64,000 nt of DNA from Thermotoga sp. Mc24 (GTDB lineage Bacteria > Thermotogota > Thermotogae > Thermotogales > Thermotogaceae), in contig NZ_JSFH01000002.1 of NCBI RefSeq assembly GCF_000784835.1, forward strand, positions 1 through 64,000. The letters run 5' to 3'. Positions within the stretch are counted from its first letter, which is position 1. Every line of letters begins with the position of its first letter. The position numbers and the translations under genes are program-made. Below, in pieces: positions 48,225 to 58,327 of the stretch. Under the pieces are notes generated by a model. The model did no database searches and was not told the origin of the DNA. It saw only the letters and a program-made list of their open reading frames with translations.

Positions 48225-50015
48225 TCACTGGTTCGATGTTTCTCCACCAGTTGCAGATTTGTAGAGGTATTCTCCTATCTTCATACTTTCCTTCTGGAGA
48301 TCATCGAAGAGCATCTTCACTTTTGGTATGTCGTTTCTGTTTATCGCGTCTCTGAGTTCTCTGATCATGTCTTCAAGTCTGGACTTGAGATCCGCTGGTA
48401 TCTTATCTCCGTGTTCTTTCAGAGTCTTTTCTACGCTGTATGCGAGATCGTCTGCTCTGTTCTTGAGTTCGATTTCTTCTTTGAGACGTTTGTCCTGTTC
48501 TTCGTATCTTTTCGCATCTTCTATCATTCTCTTTATTTCGTCTTCGGAGAGCTTGTGTCTTCCTGTGACTACCATGGACTGTTCTTTTCCAGAACCGAGA
48601 TCTTTTGCGGAAACGTGGACTATTCCGTCGCTGTCTATGTCGAACGTGACCTCTATCTGAGGAACACCCCTCGGTGCCGGTGGAATTCCAACGAGTTTGA
48701 AGCTTCCAAGGAAGATGTTTTCCCTCGCAATCGGCCTTTCACCCTGATAGACTCTGATTTCTACTTCGGTCTGACCGTCTTCAACCGTTGTGAAGATCTT
48801 GCTCTTCCTCACGGGTATCTTGGTATTTCTTGGGATTATCGGTTCGAAGAGTCCGCCTTTGACTTCTATTCCGAGTGTTAGTGGTGTTACATCGACGAGA
48901 ACGATATCTCTTCCCTTTGCTCCTTCGGTGCCCGCAAGTATCGCCGCCTGGATCGCCGCTCCGATAGCAACTGCTTCGTCCGGGTTGACGCTCTTGTTGG
49001 GTTCTTTTCCGAAGAACTCCTTTATGAACCTCTGCACCATTGGAACTCTGGTCATACCGCCGACGAGTATGATTTCGTCGATATCCTGTGGTGAGAGCTT
49101 TGCATCGTTCAGTGCCTGTTCGATTGGGCCTCTTGTCATTTCAACGAGATCTCTTGTGAGCGATTCGAAGAGACTTCTGGTGATTCTCATTTCAAGGTGC
49201 AGAGGCTGTCCGCTCGGAGAAACAGCGATGAACGGCAAACTCACATCGGTTTCCATCTTCGTTGAAAGCTCTATCTTGGCCTTTTCGGCAGCGTCTCTCA
49301 ATCTCTGAAGCGCCTGTCTGTCTTCTCTGAGATCTATTCCGTGCTGTTTTTTGAATTCCTCTGCCATCCAGTCGATGAGTCTCTGATCGAAGTCGTCTCC
49401 ACCGAGGTGGTTGTTACCAGCTGTCGCGATGACCTCGATCACACCTTCTCCTATCTCGAGTATGGAGACATCGAACGTTCCACCACCGAGGTCGTAAACC
49501 AGCACTTTCTCTTCTTTTCCAGCTTTATCGAGTCCGTAAGCGAGGGCCGCTGCGGTTGGTTCGTTGATGATCCTCAAGACCTCAAGACCTGCTATGATTC
49601 CAGCCTCTTTCGTTGCCTGTCTTTGGGCATCGTTGAAGTAAGCGGGACAGGTGATGACGGCTTTCTTTATTTCACCACCGAGGTACGCTTCCGCGTCGTT
49701 CTTCAGCTTCTTGAGAATGAACGCGCTGATCTCCTGAGGAGTGTATTCTTTATCGTCTATTCTCACTTTGTAATCAGTTCCCATTTTTCTCTTTATGGAT
49801 TTTATCGTTCGTTCAGGATTGAGTATCATCTGTCTCTTGGCGGGTTCTCCTACGAGTATCTCTCCACTCTTTGTGAACGCAACCACGGATGGTGTGACCC
49901 TGCTTCCTTCAGCGTTCGGTATCACTTCAACTGTACCGTCCGGTTTCATCCAAGCTATAACAGAATTTGTCGTTCCAAGGTCTATTCCCACAACGAATTC
50001 TTTCTTTTCTGCCAT
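48225..50015 (-). CDS. dnaK: Chaperone protein DnaK (Hsp70)
   Basis: 596 residues. Nucleotide-binding domain with [23 protein letters not shown] and [13 protein letters not shown]; substrate domain from about 385 ([11 protein letters not shown]); helical lid at the end. Shows the deletion near residue 80 typical of Gram-positive and Thermotogales DnaKs. grpE and dnaJ are not adjacent; hsp20 is. GAGGAGGTG site before the ATG. A consensus housekeeping promoter lies upstream with no CIRCE element (no TTAGCACTC/GAGTGCTAA pair). Confidence 0.97.
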   Translation of the reverse strand: MAEKKEFVVGIDLGTTNSVIAWMKPDGTVEVIPNAEGSRVTPSVVAFTKSGEILVGEPAKRQMILNPERTIKSIKRKMGTDYKVRIDDKEYTPQEISAFILKKLKNDAEAYLGGEIKKAVITCPAYFNDAQRQATKEAGIIAGLEVLRIINEPTAAALAYGLDKAGKEEKVLVYDLGGGTFDVSILEIGEGVIEVIATAGNNHLGGDDFDQRLIDWMAEEFKKQHGIDLREDRQALQRLRDAAEKAKIELSTKMETDVSLPFIAVSPSGQPLHLEMRITRSLFESLTRDLVEMTRGPIEQALNDAKLSPQDIDEIILVGGMTRVPMVQRFIKEFFGKEPNKSVNPDEAVAIGAAIQAAILAGTEGAKGRDIVLVDVTPLTLGIEVKGGLFEPIIPRNTKIPVRKSKIFTTVEDGQTEVEIRVYQGERPIARENIFLGSFKLVGIPPAPRGVPQIEVTFDIDSDGIVHVSAKDLGSGKEQSMVVTGRHKLSEDEIKRMIEDAKRYEEQDKRLKEEIELKNRADDLAYSVEKTLKEHGDKIPADLKSRLEDMIRELRDAINRNDIPKVKMLFDDLQKESMKIGEYLYKSATGGETSNQ

Positions 50016-50036
50016 TGTGCCACCTCCTCAGAACCT

Positions 50037-50054
50037 TTTCTCATCCATGAGAAA
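50037..50054. promoter_or_regulatory. 18-bp palindrome at the dnaK transcription start
   Basis: TTTCTCATCCATGAGAAA, two 8-base arms, covering the expected +1 to +15 of the dnaK mRNA. ATGAGA/TCTCAT half sites recur at 50092-50097 and 50119-50124. Either an operator for a heat-shock repressor or a 5' mRNA hairpin. Confidence 0.5.
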
Positions 50055-50083
50055 TTATAGTGAGGCACAGAATGGGATGTCAA
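50054..50083 (-). promoter_or_regulatory. Promoter of dnaK-hsp20
   Basis: Minus strand TTGACA (50083-50078), 18-bp spacer, TATAAT (50059-50054): a perfect match at both hexamers. Confidence 0.9.
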
Positions 50084-50248
50084 GGGGTCGTATGAGAATT
50101 TGTACAAACATATATTCGTCTCATAATGATGGAAATCGAATATATAATTTTTTAGAAACAATATCGTATAGCAAATGAAACTTTTGAATGATAATAACAA
50201 TTCAGATCGAAAGTGAGCTATAATTTGTTCTGTCGGGGAGGGATCGAA

Positions 50249-53200
50249 GTGAAGATCGCGGAAATCTCTTCGAGAAGACCCATAGCCATCTTTATGCTGT
50301 TGACAGCTGTTGTCTTCCTTGGTTTCATTTCGTTTCAGCATCTCAAGCTGGATCTTCTTCCTCAGATAGAGTACCCTTACGCTGTTGTTATAACCACGTA
50401 CATGGGAGCGGGCACGGAAGAAGTCGAAGAACTCGTAACCAAACCTCTTGAAGGGTACATTTCCTCAACTCCGGGTGTTAGAAGGTTCACCTCCATGTCG
50501 ATGGATTCCGTTTCTTTCATCCTCGTCGAGTTCGACTGGAATGTGAAAACCTCCGAAGCCGTTGGAAGACTCTCAAGGTACGTAGATCTTGCCACTCGCG
50601 ACCTGCCAGAGGGTGCGAATCCTGTGGTCGTAGAGTTCGATCCTTCCTTACTTCCCGTGTATGCTTTCTCAACGGAAGATGACTACGAAGATGTCGTGTC
50701 GAAAATCAAAAGACTGCCGGAAGTCGCCAGTGTAGAATTGATGGGAAAACCAGAAAAAATCGTCGAGGTTATACTTGATCAGGAGAAAATAAAACGGTTC
50801 GATGTTGATCCTTCGTTGATAGAGACCATCCTTTCAGGGAATCTCGTTTACCCGTTCGGCTATGTGAGCGATTCTGAAGGAAACATTTACCCCGTTTCCG
50901 TCGATGGCCGGTTTGAGAACATAGAAGATCTCAAAAACACAATCGTTGGTTTCAGGGGAGTGAAATACCAGTCCCTTCTGCAGGGTAAGGTACCGAACAT
51001 ACTCGTTCCCGTGAGATTGAGAAACATAGCCGAGGTTAATATAACGAACGAAAGCGTTCAGGGAGAAGTCAGGGTCAACGGAAAGAAGGCTTCTCTCATC
51101 GCTATCTACAAAAGAAGCGGTGCGAACACCGTCAAAACTGTCCGTGAAATAAAGAGGATACTGAGAGATTCCAAAATAAATTACATAGAGGCCATGAACC
51201 AGGCTTATTACACTGAAAGAGCGATCGACAATCTTCTCAAGAATCTTCTCTACGGCTTCATCGCGGCTTTCGTGGTGGTTTTGATCTTTTTGAAGGATTT
51301 CACGTCAACCATCGTCACTTCGTTTTCCATTCCGCTGTCCCTCACGATCACCTTTGTTCTTCTTTACGCCTTCGGCTTGAACCTCGACACGCTCACGCTG
51401 GGCGGTCTCATCATGGCACTGGGAATGCTGGTGGACAATTCCATAGTCGTGTTTGAGAACATATACCGCCATCGCTCCCTCGGTGATCCAATACCGGACG
51501 CTGCGAGAAAAGGTGCGGGAGAGGTGTGGCTGGCGATTCTTGCTTCCACACTCACAACCGTTTCTGTTTTTCTTCCCATAGTGTTCTTCACAGGTTTTGT
51601 AGTGAGACTGTTCAAGTATTTCGCCATTGCGTTCGTCTTCGCACTTTCTTCTTCGCTGTTCGTATCTACAGTCGTCGTTCCAGCGGGTACAAGGTGGATA
51701 AAGCCAAGAAGGGGAAAACTCACCGAAGCACTGCAAAAGCATTATCGGAAGGCATTGGAATGGTGTTTGAAGAGAAAGAAACTGGTCCTGGTGATTTCTT
51801 TTGCTCTGGTTGCAATCTCCGTGATTTACCTTCTTTCGAAACCTCTGGGTTTTCTCCCGTCTTTCCAGACGAATCTCATGGTGATAGATGTGAAACTTCC
51901 CTCTCAGTCGTCTTATGAAAAAACCACCGAAGCTGTAGAGCAAATAGAAGATTACCTGAACAAACACAGAAACGAGTACAAAATCTCTTCTTTCTACTCG
52001 GAAGTTGGAATAACGAATATCTACTCTCAAATAATGGGAAGGGGACAGAACGAAGCAAGAATAATGGTGAACCTCGGAGGAAGCAGGAGGGAATTCGCGA
52101 AAAACAGAGAGAAACTGAAGAATGCCATCTCCCAGCTGAATATTCCAGAAGCGAAAATAGAAGTTCTTGAGCAATCACAGCAGATATACGAAATTCTGGG
52201 CTATCCTGTGACGATCGAAGTGAGAGGAGATGATCTTTCTCTGATACAGGAAAAAGCAAAAGAAATCTTCGAGCGTTTAAGGGAACTGCAGGAAGTCAAA
52301 AAGATTCAGATAAGAAATTCCTTTGAAAAGGAAGTCCTTCATGTGAAAATAGACCGGAACAAAGCCCTCATGAACGGTGTGGTGACAGGCCAGGTCTTTT
52401 TGGATCTCCAGACCTACCTTCTCGGGAAGAAAATCGGAACACTGAGAACGGAAGAAGGAACACTTCCCATCGTTTTGAAAAAGGCAAAATCTCTATCTCC
52501 CGAAGACTTATCGAAGATTTCGCTTACTGGTCTCAAAGGGGATGTCTCTCTTGGTGCAGTTTCAAACATATCGAGGGAAACACTTCCTTCTATAGTGGAA
52601 CACTCCGATGGAGAACGTGTTGTTTACGTAGATCTGGTGAGTATAGAAGGTTCGATCGGCGAAGTTGCAAAGAAAGTAGAAAATCTTCTAAATGAAATTG
52701 ATCTTTCTGGTGTAAAAGTGGAAATCACCGGACAGAAAAGTTTCATGGACGAAGCGTTTTCGGAGCTTCAGTATGTTGTTTACATAGCGATCGCACTCGT
52801 ATACATGATTCTCGCTGCGCAGTTCGAGTCTTTCACACTGCCTTTCATTATATTCTTCACCATACCCTTCGCTGTCGTTGGGGTTGCCTTCGCGGTTTTC
52901 GTGAACGGATACTCACTGAATGTACCCGTTCTTGTTGGTCTTCTCACCCTTTCGGGAACGGTTGTGAACAACGCCATCGTGATGCTGACAAGAATAGAAC
53001 AGATAAGACAGGAAAAAGGTCTCTTAGAGGCCACACTTGAAGGTGCTCAGAGCAGGTTGAGACCCATCCTGATGACCACCTTCACCACGATCGTTGCGCT
53101 TCTACCAACTGCACTTAGCCACGCAGAAGGATCGGAAATAGAGTCTCCAATATCGTGGGTGGTGATCTTTGGAATGCTTATATCCATGCTGTTCACTTTG

Positions 53201-53251
53201 TTTGTGATCCCTGTGATCTACACTGCGATCAGAAGAAAAGTCAGAGTATAG
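50249..53251 (+). CDS. RND superfamily efflux transporter (HAE type)
   Basis: 1000 residues. TM1 near residue 13-30, a periplasmic porter domain, TM2-6 from about 330, a second porter domain, and TM8-12 at the C-terminus. The TM4 proton-relay motif reads LGMLVDNSIVVFEN, with Asp-Asn where AcrB has Asp-Asp. No adaptor (MFP) or outer-membrane channel gene is adjacent. Start at a GTG after GGGGAGGGA. A TATAAT (50219-50224) precedes it. Probable drug, lipid or small-molecule exporter; the stop overlaps convergent argR by 11 bases. Confidence 0.92.
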   Translation: MKIAEISSRRPIAIFMLLTAVVFLGFISFQHLKLDLLPQIEYPYAVVITTYMGAGTEEVEELVTKPLEGYISSTPGVRRFTSMSMDSVSFILVEFDWNVKTSEAVGRLSRYVDLATRDLPEGANPVVVEFDPSLLPVYAFSTEDDYEDVVSKIKRLPEVASVELMGKPEKIVEVILDQEKIKRFDVDPSLIETILSGNLVYPFGYVSDSEGNIYPVSVDGRFENIEDLKNTIVGFRGVKYQSLLQGKVPNILVPVRLRNIAEVNITNESVQGEVRVNGKKASLIAIYKRSGANTVKTVREIKRILRDSKINYIEAMNQAYYTERAIDNLLKNLLYGFIAAFVVVLIFLKDFTSTIVTSFSIPLSLTITFVLLYAFGLNLDTLTLGGLIMALGMLVDNSIVVFENIYRHRSLGDPIPDAARKGAGEVWLAILASTLTTVSVFLPIVFFTGFVVRLFKYFAIAFVFALSSSLFVSTVVVPAGTRWIKPRRGKLTEALQKHYRKALEWCLKRKKLVLVISFALVAISVIYLLSKPLGFLPSFQTNLMVIDVKLPSQSSYEKTTEAVEQIEDYLNKHRNEYKISSFYSEVGITNIYSQIMGRGQNEARIMVNLGGSRREFAKNREKLKNAISQLNIPEAKIEVLEQSQQIYEILGYPVTIEVRGDDLSLIQEKAKEIFERLRELQEVKKIQIRNSFEKEVLHVKIDRNKALMNGVVTGQVFLDLQTYLLGKKIGTLRTEEGTLPIVLKKAKSLSPEDLSKISLTGLKGDVSLGAVSNISRETLPSIVEHSDGERVVYVDLVSIEGSIGEVAKKVENLLNEIDLSGVKVEITGQKSFMDEAFSELQYVVYIAIALVYMILAAQFESFTLPFIIFFTIPFAVVGVAFAVFVNGYSLNVPVLVGLLTLSGTVVNNAIVMLTRIEQIRQEKGLLEATLEGAQSRLRPILMTTFTTIVALLPTALSHAEGSEIESPISWVVIFGMLISMLFTLFVIPVIYTAIRRKVRV

Positions 53252-53699
53252 ATGAGAGCTTCTCAACTATCTTCTCACAGCTTTCTGGATCGCGCACAGC
53301 AACGAATATGGTATCGTCTCCTGCGAGAGTGCCCACTATCTCGTCTATGTCGAGTCTGTCTATAACCCGAGCGATACCGCTTGCGGTACCTGGTATCGTC
53401 TTTATGACGATGAGATTCCCTGCCCTGTCTATACTCTCAACGAAGGATTTGAAGTTTCTTTTCAGCTCTTTCCATGGATCGATCACAGGGGTTTCATCGA
53501 GAAGTTTGTACACGTAGTTTCCGCTCTCGTCCATGATCTTCACGGCACCTATCTCTTTCAGATCTCGAGCGACGGTCGGTTGAACAGCTTTTATTCCATA
53601 TTTTTTCAGTTCTTCTACGATCTGGAATTGATTACTTATTTTTTTCTCATGTATAATCTTCCTTATCAGTTCCTGTCTTCTCTTCTTTGAAATTTTCAA
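53241..53699 (-). CDS. argR: Arginine repressor ArgR
   Basis: 152 residues. N-terminal winged helix (RQELIRKIIHEKKISNQF ... VQPTVARDLKEIGAVKI), C-terminal trimerisation and arginine-binding domain with PGTASGIARVIDRL and GTLAGDDTIFVAVRD. TTG start at 53699 with GGAGGTG upstream, giving the usual 150-155 residue length; an upstream open extension is not needed. Regulates arginine biosynthesis and catabolism with arginine as co-repressor. Confidence 0.94.
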   Translation of the reverse strand: MKISKKRRQELIRKIIHEKKISNQFQIVEELKKYGIKAVQPTVARDLKEIGAVKIMDESGNYVYKLLDETPVIDPWKELKRNFKSFVESIDRAGNLIVIKTIPGTASGIARVIDRLDIDEIVGTLAGDDTIFVAVRDPESCEKIVEKLSSIL

Positions 53700-53767
53700 T
53701 TGAAAACACCTCCGAAGAACATTTTTGAAAGCATACAACTATATATATAGCATAAATATGAAAAATA

Positions 53768-53782
53768 TGAACAGAAAATTCA
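53768..53782. promoter_or_regulatory. ARG-box-like site upstream of argR
   Basis: TGAACAGAAAATTCA on the plus strand (TGAAT-6-TTCA on the minus). Resembles an ArgR half-box pair but with 6 rather than 5 central bases. Lies 70-83 bases from argR in the argR/kaiC-like intergenic region, so autoregulation is plausible. Confidence 0.35.
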
Positions 53783-53870
53783 ATTTTTATGATGTTGTTA
53801 TCAAAAAAGTAACGTATTGGTTTATCAAACGAAAAAAATGATTGCTAAGATAATTGTGGGGGGTGGGAAT

Positions 53871-54599
53871 ATGATCAAGAAGGTCAAGACGGGAATTCCG
53901 GGGATGGACGAAATCCTTCACGGCGGAATTCCTGAGAGAAACATCGTGCTCATCTCTGGAGGACCCGGTACCGGAAAGACGATCTTCTCTCAGCAGTTCA
54001 TATGGAACGGACTTCAGATGGGGGAACCCGGCATCTATGTTGCACTCGAGGAACACCCCGTTCAGGTGAAGAAAAACATGGAAGTTTTCGGCTGGAACGT
54101 TGATCCTTTTGAGAAGGAAGGAAAGTTCGCCATAGTGGACGCGTTCACTGGTGGAATCGGTGAATATGCCGAGAAAGAAAAATACGTCGTAAAAGACATA
54201 GACGATGTCAGAGAGCTCGCCGAAGTGCTGAAGAGAGCGGTGAAGGAAACACAGGCAAAAAGAGTTGTGATCGATTCTGTAACCACTCTCTATATCACGA
54301 AACCCGCAATGGCAAGAAGTATTATCTTCCAGCTCAAGAGAATACTCTCCGGTCTTGGATGTACATCGCTCTTTGTGAGTCAGGTGTCAGTCACTGAGAA
54401 GGGATTCGGAGGTCCTGGTGTTGAACACGGAGTGGACGGTATCATCAGACTGGATCTTGATGAAATCGATGGAGAGCTCAAAAGAAGTTTGATCGTCTGG
54501 AAGATGAGAGGAACGTCTCACTCGATGAGGAGGCATCCGTTCGAAATAACCGATAAAGGAATCGTCATACATCCTTCGGAGGGGGGTGAAGAAAAATGA
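53871..54599 (+). CDS. KaiC-like RecA-superfamily ATPase, single domain
   Basis: 242 residues. [19 protein letters not shown] leads into Walker [16 protein letters not shown] (near 35) and a Walker B-type strand KRVVIDSV near 145; the C-terminal beta strands are as in KaiC CI domains. Only one ATPase domain, unlike cyanobacterial KaiC with two, and no KaiA/KaiB nearby. The archaeal-type homologues are signalling or regulatory ATPases of unclear function. ATG 53871 follows GGGGGGTGGG. ATGA overlap with the HTH protein gene, so the two act together. Confidence 0.9.
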   Translation: MIKKVKTGIPGMDEILHGGIPERNIVLISGGPGTGKTIFSQQFIWNGLQMGEPGIYVALEEHPVQVKKNMEVFGWNVDPFEKEGKFAIVDAFTGGIGEYAEKEKYVVKDIDDVRELAEVLKRAVKETQAKRVVIDSVTTLYITKPAMARSIIFQLKRILSGLGCTSLFVSQVSVTEKGFGGPGVEHGVDGIIRLDLDEIDGELKRSLIVWKMRGTSHSMRRHPFEITDKGIVIHPSEGGEEK

Positions 54600-55039
54600 A
54601 ACTCAACTTCAATCCCGTGACCAAAGAGGAGATTCACCAGCTCGAGATCGCTTTGCTCGTTGGTACACTTTTCAGAAAGGAAGTGCTCGAGGAGATCAGA
54701 AATTCTGCTGAGAGGCTCACCTGGGTTGACAGCCTGGCGGTGGCCGCCGGTGCCCTCGCAAGGGCAAAGGCAGGAATGACAGCTTCCGAAATAGCAGAGG
54801 AACTCGGAAGGACAGAAGCAACAATCAGAGAACACGTCAAGGGAGAAACCAAAGCCGGAAAGCTGGTGAACGAAACTTATGAACTTCTGAAGGAAGGAAA
54901 GTTGAGTGTGGAAGGATTGATAGGTGAGGGTATCAAGGTAGTCACTACTACTACTGGTAGTGACGAAAAGCTCCAGGAAGTCAAGAAAGAGCTCGAAGAA
55001 ATCAAACAGAAACTTGAAAGTGTGATTCAGAAACTGTGA
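54596..55039 (+). CDS. HTH protein associated with the KaiC-like ATPase
   Basis: 147 residues. N-terminal helical domain ([19 protein letters not shown]), a central helix-turn-helix ([20 protein letters not shown]) and a C-terminal coiled coil ([20 protein letters not shown]). Resembles the regulator encoded next to KaiC-like genes in archaea. Probably a DNA-binding or adaptor partner of the ATPase encoded immediately upstream. No target site could be identified. Confidence 0.75.
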   Translation: MKLNFNPVTKEEIHQLEIALLVGTLFRKEVLEEIRNSAERLTWVDSLAVAAGALARAKAGMTASEIAEELGRTEATIREHVKGETKAGKLVNETYELLKEGKLSVEGLIGEGIKVVTTTTGSDEKLQEVKKELEEIKQKLESVIQKL

Positions 55040-55041
55040 GG

Positions 55042-55064
55042 CGGGGAATCAATCCCCGTCTTTT
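55042..55064 (+). terminator. Terminator after the KaiC-like/HTH pair
   Basis: CGGGGA-ATCAA-TCCCCG followed by TCTTTTG; overlaps the last codons of the convergent MFS gene. Confidence 0.85.
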
Positions 55065-56158
55065 GTGAACAGAAGAACCACTATTCCTCCTGAAAGCACA
55101 GCAAGACCCAGTGTCGAAAACATAAGAGAGTAAGACTTTTCTGCGAGCAATCCCGCCAGGAAAGGTCCGATGGTTGCTCCAAGAAATCTGGCAGAGCTCA
55201 AAAGACCAAGTGCTCTTCCCCTCTGAAGGTAGTGGAATCTTCTTCCAAGAAAATTGTTCGATCCGTTGATGAAAGCTCCAAAACTCGCTCCCAAAAAGGC
55301 ATAAGCCAGCACTGGTGCCCAGTTCTCAGGTATCATCATGAGAAAGGGAACCAGTGAAGACATGAAAATGCCTAGAACACTTATGAATTTCGGATCTGTT
55401 TTTTCAACGAGTTTTCCAAAGAAAAAATGTGATGGTATCTGGATGAGTGGATTCACAGCCGTGACGAAACCTATCGTTGAAGCACTATAATGAAATCTTT
55501 CGTTTAGATAGACAGCTATCAGTGACATGGAGCCGGAAGTTCCCATCTGCCTCAAGAGACTCCCCAGGTACAGTGCCCAGATTCCATGCTCCATTACCTT
55601 CCTTCCAAAATGAAAGTCTTCCTCTTTCTTCTTTTGGATCTTCTCTTCTTTCAACCCGAGAGCAGGAATCACGGATACTGCCACGACTATCGAAAAGAAA
55701 ACAAAAGCGAGTTTCAGATCCATGAACATCAGCAGAAAACCTATGGAAATCCTGCTCAGAAGCATCCCAAGTGAATTTGAAGAGTTGTAAAGTGAAAATC
55801 CAAGTGACATTCTCTTTGCAGTGCTGCTGAGCGCCATGGCAGCGGGAGGATACATTCCGTTGAAGAACGCTATGATCATAGAGACGAACAGAAAAGCAGA
55901 GGGAACGTTTATGACCGCGTACAGAGGATAAAAAGCAGATGCTAGAACGAGGCTCAATATGATGAATACCTTTCTTTTCCCAATTTTGTCCGAAATTCTT
56001 CCCCAGAAAACGTTAGAAAAGGTGTTCATTGCCCCTTGCAAACTGGAAAGGAGCCCTATCATAAAGAGAGTTGCTCCTATTTCTTTCATGCGAAGCTGTA
56101 TCAGAAGATTGAAACTCATGGTGCCCATAGAACGAAAAACATTGGTGAGAAAGAACAT
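55049..56158 (-). CDS. Major facilitator superfamily transporter
   Basis: 369 residues with 11-12 predicted helices. The loop-2/3 motif is FWGRISDKIGKRKVFI, the standard MFS G-x-x-x-D-(R/K)-x-G-(R/K) signature; a second copy in the C-terminal half reads FFGKLVEKTDPKFI. Shorter than most members and starting right at the first helix. Substrate unknown; the sequence is closest in feel to drug or sugar efflux groups. ATG preceded by GGAGGG. Confidence 0.85.
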   Translation of the reverse strand: MFFLTNVFRSMGTMSFNLLIQLRMKEIGATLFMIGLLSSLQGAMNTFSNVFWGRISDKIGKRKVFIILSLVLASAFYPLYAVINVPSAFLFVSMIIAFFNGMYPPAAMALSSTAKRMSLGFSLYNSSNSLGMLLSRISIGFLLMFMDLKLAFVFFSIVVAVSVIPALGLKEEKIQKKKEEDFHFGRKVMEHGIWALYLGSLLRQMGTSGSMSLIAVYLNERFHYSASTIGFVTAVNPLIQIPSHFFFGKLVEKTDPKFISVLGIFMSSLVPFLMMIPENWAPVLAYAFLGASFGAFINGSNNFLGRRFHYLQRGRALGLLSSARFLGATIGPFLAGLLAEKSYSLMFSTLGLAVLSGGIVVLLFTKDGD

Positions 56159-56246
56159 CCTTCAACCCTCCAGCAATTAGTTCGGCATGTGAATTATTTT
56201 ATCACAACAATGAGAAACATCAAACATCAGAAAAATGAAGTGTAGA

Positions 56247-56271
56247 AGAAACCCGCCTGAAGCGGGTTTCT
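56247..56271. terminator. Terminator after the chemoreceptor gene
   Basis: AGAAACCCGC-CTGAA-GCGGGTTTCT, a long stem 27 bases after the MCP stop, with a T/C-rich tail on the minus strand (TTCTAC); can fold on either strand. Confidence 0.8.
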
Positions 56272-56297
56272 AATGAATTTGAAGATCATTTTAAAGA

Positions 56298-58280
56298 TTA
56301 CAATTTAAATACTTCCATCCCTTTTTCTAATTTTTCTGCAATCTGATCCAGTTTATTCATGACTTCAGACAGTGTGTTAACAGCCTTGGCCTGCTGTTTC
56401 ATCGATTCTACGATTTCGCTCATTTGCTCTGCTATTTCTACTATTGATCTGCTTGCGCTGTCCATAGCGCTGCTCATCTCCTCCGCCGCCGCGCTCTGCT
56501 CCTCAGCTATTGCTGCAAGATTTTGGATCTGCGACACTATGCTAGATATTCCTTGAACTATCTTGTCAAACTGGCTCGCTACAACCTCCGCACTGCTGCT
56601 TATGTTCTCCACTGCCTGCACCGTTCCTCTCGTCTCTTCGTTCGCTTTCACCACTTCCTGGCTGATCTGATTCAATATCTGCCCTATTTTTTCCGTCGCA
56701 CTCTTGCTCTCTTCTGCAAGTTTTCTTATTTCATCCGCCACAACTGCGAATCCTCTTCCCGCTTCTCCCGCTCTCGCCGCCTCTATTGCCGCGTTCAAGG
56801 CGAGAAGGTTCGTCTGCTCTGCTATCGAGTTGATCGTATCGAGTATCTGTCCTATGTTCCTTGCGTGTTCGTTCAACTCCTCTACAACACTTGCTGTTTG
56901 TTCTGCCCTGCTTCTTGCCTGTTTTATCATCTCGACTATTTCTTTGATGGCCTTCTCACCTTCTTTTGCTGATTCGCTGACCTGTGTAGATTTTTCTGAG
57001 AGATCCTGAGCTGCTCTGGAAACGTTTTGAGCGCTCGCTGCCACTTCCTCAACCCCACTCGTCACTTCCTGAATCGATGCCGATGTGTTACTCACGTTCG
57101 ATTCTACACTTTCCACCTGTGCCGTTACTTCCTCGATCGTTGAGTTGACTCCCTGAGCTACGGAAGCCACACTTTCTGCGTTTTGTTTTATTTCAGATGA
57201 ATTGTTCTTTATGTTTAAAACTATCTCCCTAAGGGATTTAACCATATGTGTCAGAGCATTTCCAAGTTTTCCAATTTCATCCTTTGAATTGAGCTGGATT
57301 TCGACAGTCAAATCGCCTTCAGCAATTTTATCCGAGATTGATGCCAGGTGTTTGAGTGGCTCTGAAACGTATCTTCTCGACATGAAAAACGCAAAGAATA
57401 TTGCTAAAACCAAAGAAACAAGAGTGATGGTCATAAGAACCACTGTGGATTCTTTCACTTCACTGTAAACGACTTCTTCTGGTACTACGATGGCGTATAT
57501 CCAGCCGTTCGGTAGTTTCTTGTACCCGGTTCTTCTTGGGATCCCATCGAACACGTATCCAAACACGCCGCTCTCTGATCCTGTTTGCCACTTTTTGAAG
57601 AAATTCGTGTCTTTTATGTTTTCGCCGATGTAATCCTTTTTGCTGTGAAGAGTGATTGTACCATTTTCATCAACAAGAGCGCTCATATATCCCTTTTCCA
57701 CACCTTTTTTGAAGAGCTGATCAACCAGTTTTGAACAGTCAAAATCGAGGCCAACAACACCTACAATTTCCTGACCGATCTGAACCGCTTTTGCGATTGT
57801 TATGACGGTTTTTCCAGTTGAGGCATCCGTGTAAGGGTCGGTGATGACAATTTGACCTAGTTTAGAAACTGCATCTTTATACCATGGTCTTACCCTTGGA
57901 TCGTATCCTTCTGGAAGTTTTTGCTCTGGAACCAAATACATTCTTCCATCTTTCAAACCCACATAGACATTCATAACGTTTGGGTAGCTCTTCAGAACTC
58001 TCTCGAACAAGCTTCTCACATCTTCTTCTTTGGTTTCATCGCTGTGCAGATTGATCACACTCTCATCGCGGGAAAGTAAATCCACAAGTTGTATGTGTGC
58101 CTGTAAGAAGTTCCATAGTGCATCGGCGCTCCCTTCCGACTGGATAAGAAGGTTCATATCAGTGTGTTCCAGTATTTTGCTCCTAATTGTTATCATACTC
58201 AAAGTACCAACAAACGTTATACCTGCACCAAGTATCAGCACTAAGATCATGATTTTCCAGAAAACAGGTAAGTTTTTCAC
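56298..58280 (-). CDS. Methyl-accepting chemotaxis protein with dCache sensor
   Basis: 660 residues. TM1 at about 8-30, a periplasmic double-Cache domain ([49 protein letters not shown]), TM2 near 278-300, HAMP, then the coiled-coil signalling domain whose hairpin tip reads [19 protein letters not shown]. No C-terminal CheR/CheB-binding pentapeptide (ends EKGMEVFKL). Cache domains usually bind amino acids or carboxylates. GTG start with AAGGAGGTG; TATAAT at 58308-58303 (minus). Single-gene unit. Confidence 0.94.
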   Translation of the reverse strand: MKNLPVFWKIMILVLILGAGITFVGTLSMITIRSKILEHTDMNLLIQSEGSADALWNFLQAHIQLVDLLSRDESVINLHSDETKEEDVRSLFERVLKSYPNVMNVYVGLKDGRMYLVPEQKLPEGYDPRVRPWYKDAVSKLGQIVITDPYTDASTGKTVITIAKAVQIGQEIVGVVGLDFDCSKLVDQLFKKGVEKGYMSALVDENGTITLHSKKDYIGENIKDTNFFKKWQTGSESGVFGYVFDGIPRRTGYKKLPNGWIYAIVVPEEVVYSEVKESTVVLMTITLVSLVLAIFFAFFMSRRYVSEPLKHLASISDKIAEGDLTVEIQLNSKDEIGKLGNALTHMVKSLREIVLNIKNNSSEIKQNAESVASVAQGVNSTIEEVTAQVESVESNVSNTSASIQEVTSGVEEVAASAQNVSRAAQDLSEKSTQVSESAKEGEKAIKEIVEMIKQARSRAEQTASVVEELNEHARNIGQILDTINSIAEQTNLLALNAAIEAARAGEAGRGFAVVADEIRKLAEESKSATEKIGQILNQISQEVVKANEETRGTVQAVENISSSAEVVASQFDKIVQGISSIVSQIQNLAAIAEEQSAAAEEMSSAMDSASRSIVEIAEQMSEIVESMKQQAKAVNTLSEVMNKLDQIAEKLEKGMEVFKL

Positions 58281-58327
58281 GGCAACACCTCCTTTGCGTA
58301 AAATTATAACTGCAGTTCATTGTATTT

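Noticed and set aside
47772-48881. A 369-codon plus-strand frame opposite hsp20 and the end of dnaK
   Set aside because: Antisense shadow rich in Phe and Cys; the minus strand carries unmistakable Hsp20 and DnaK.
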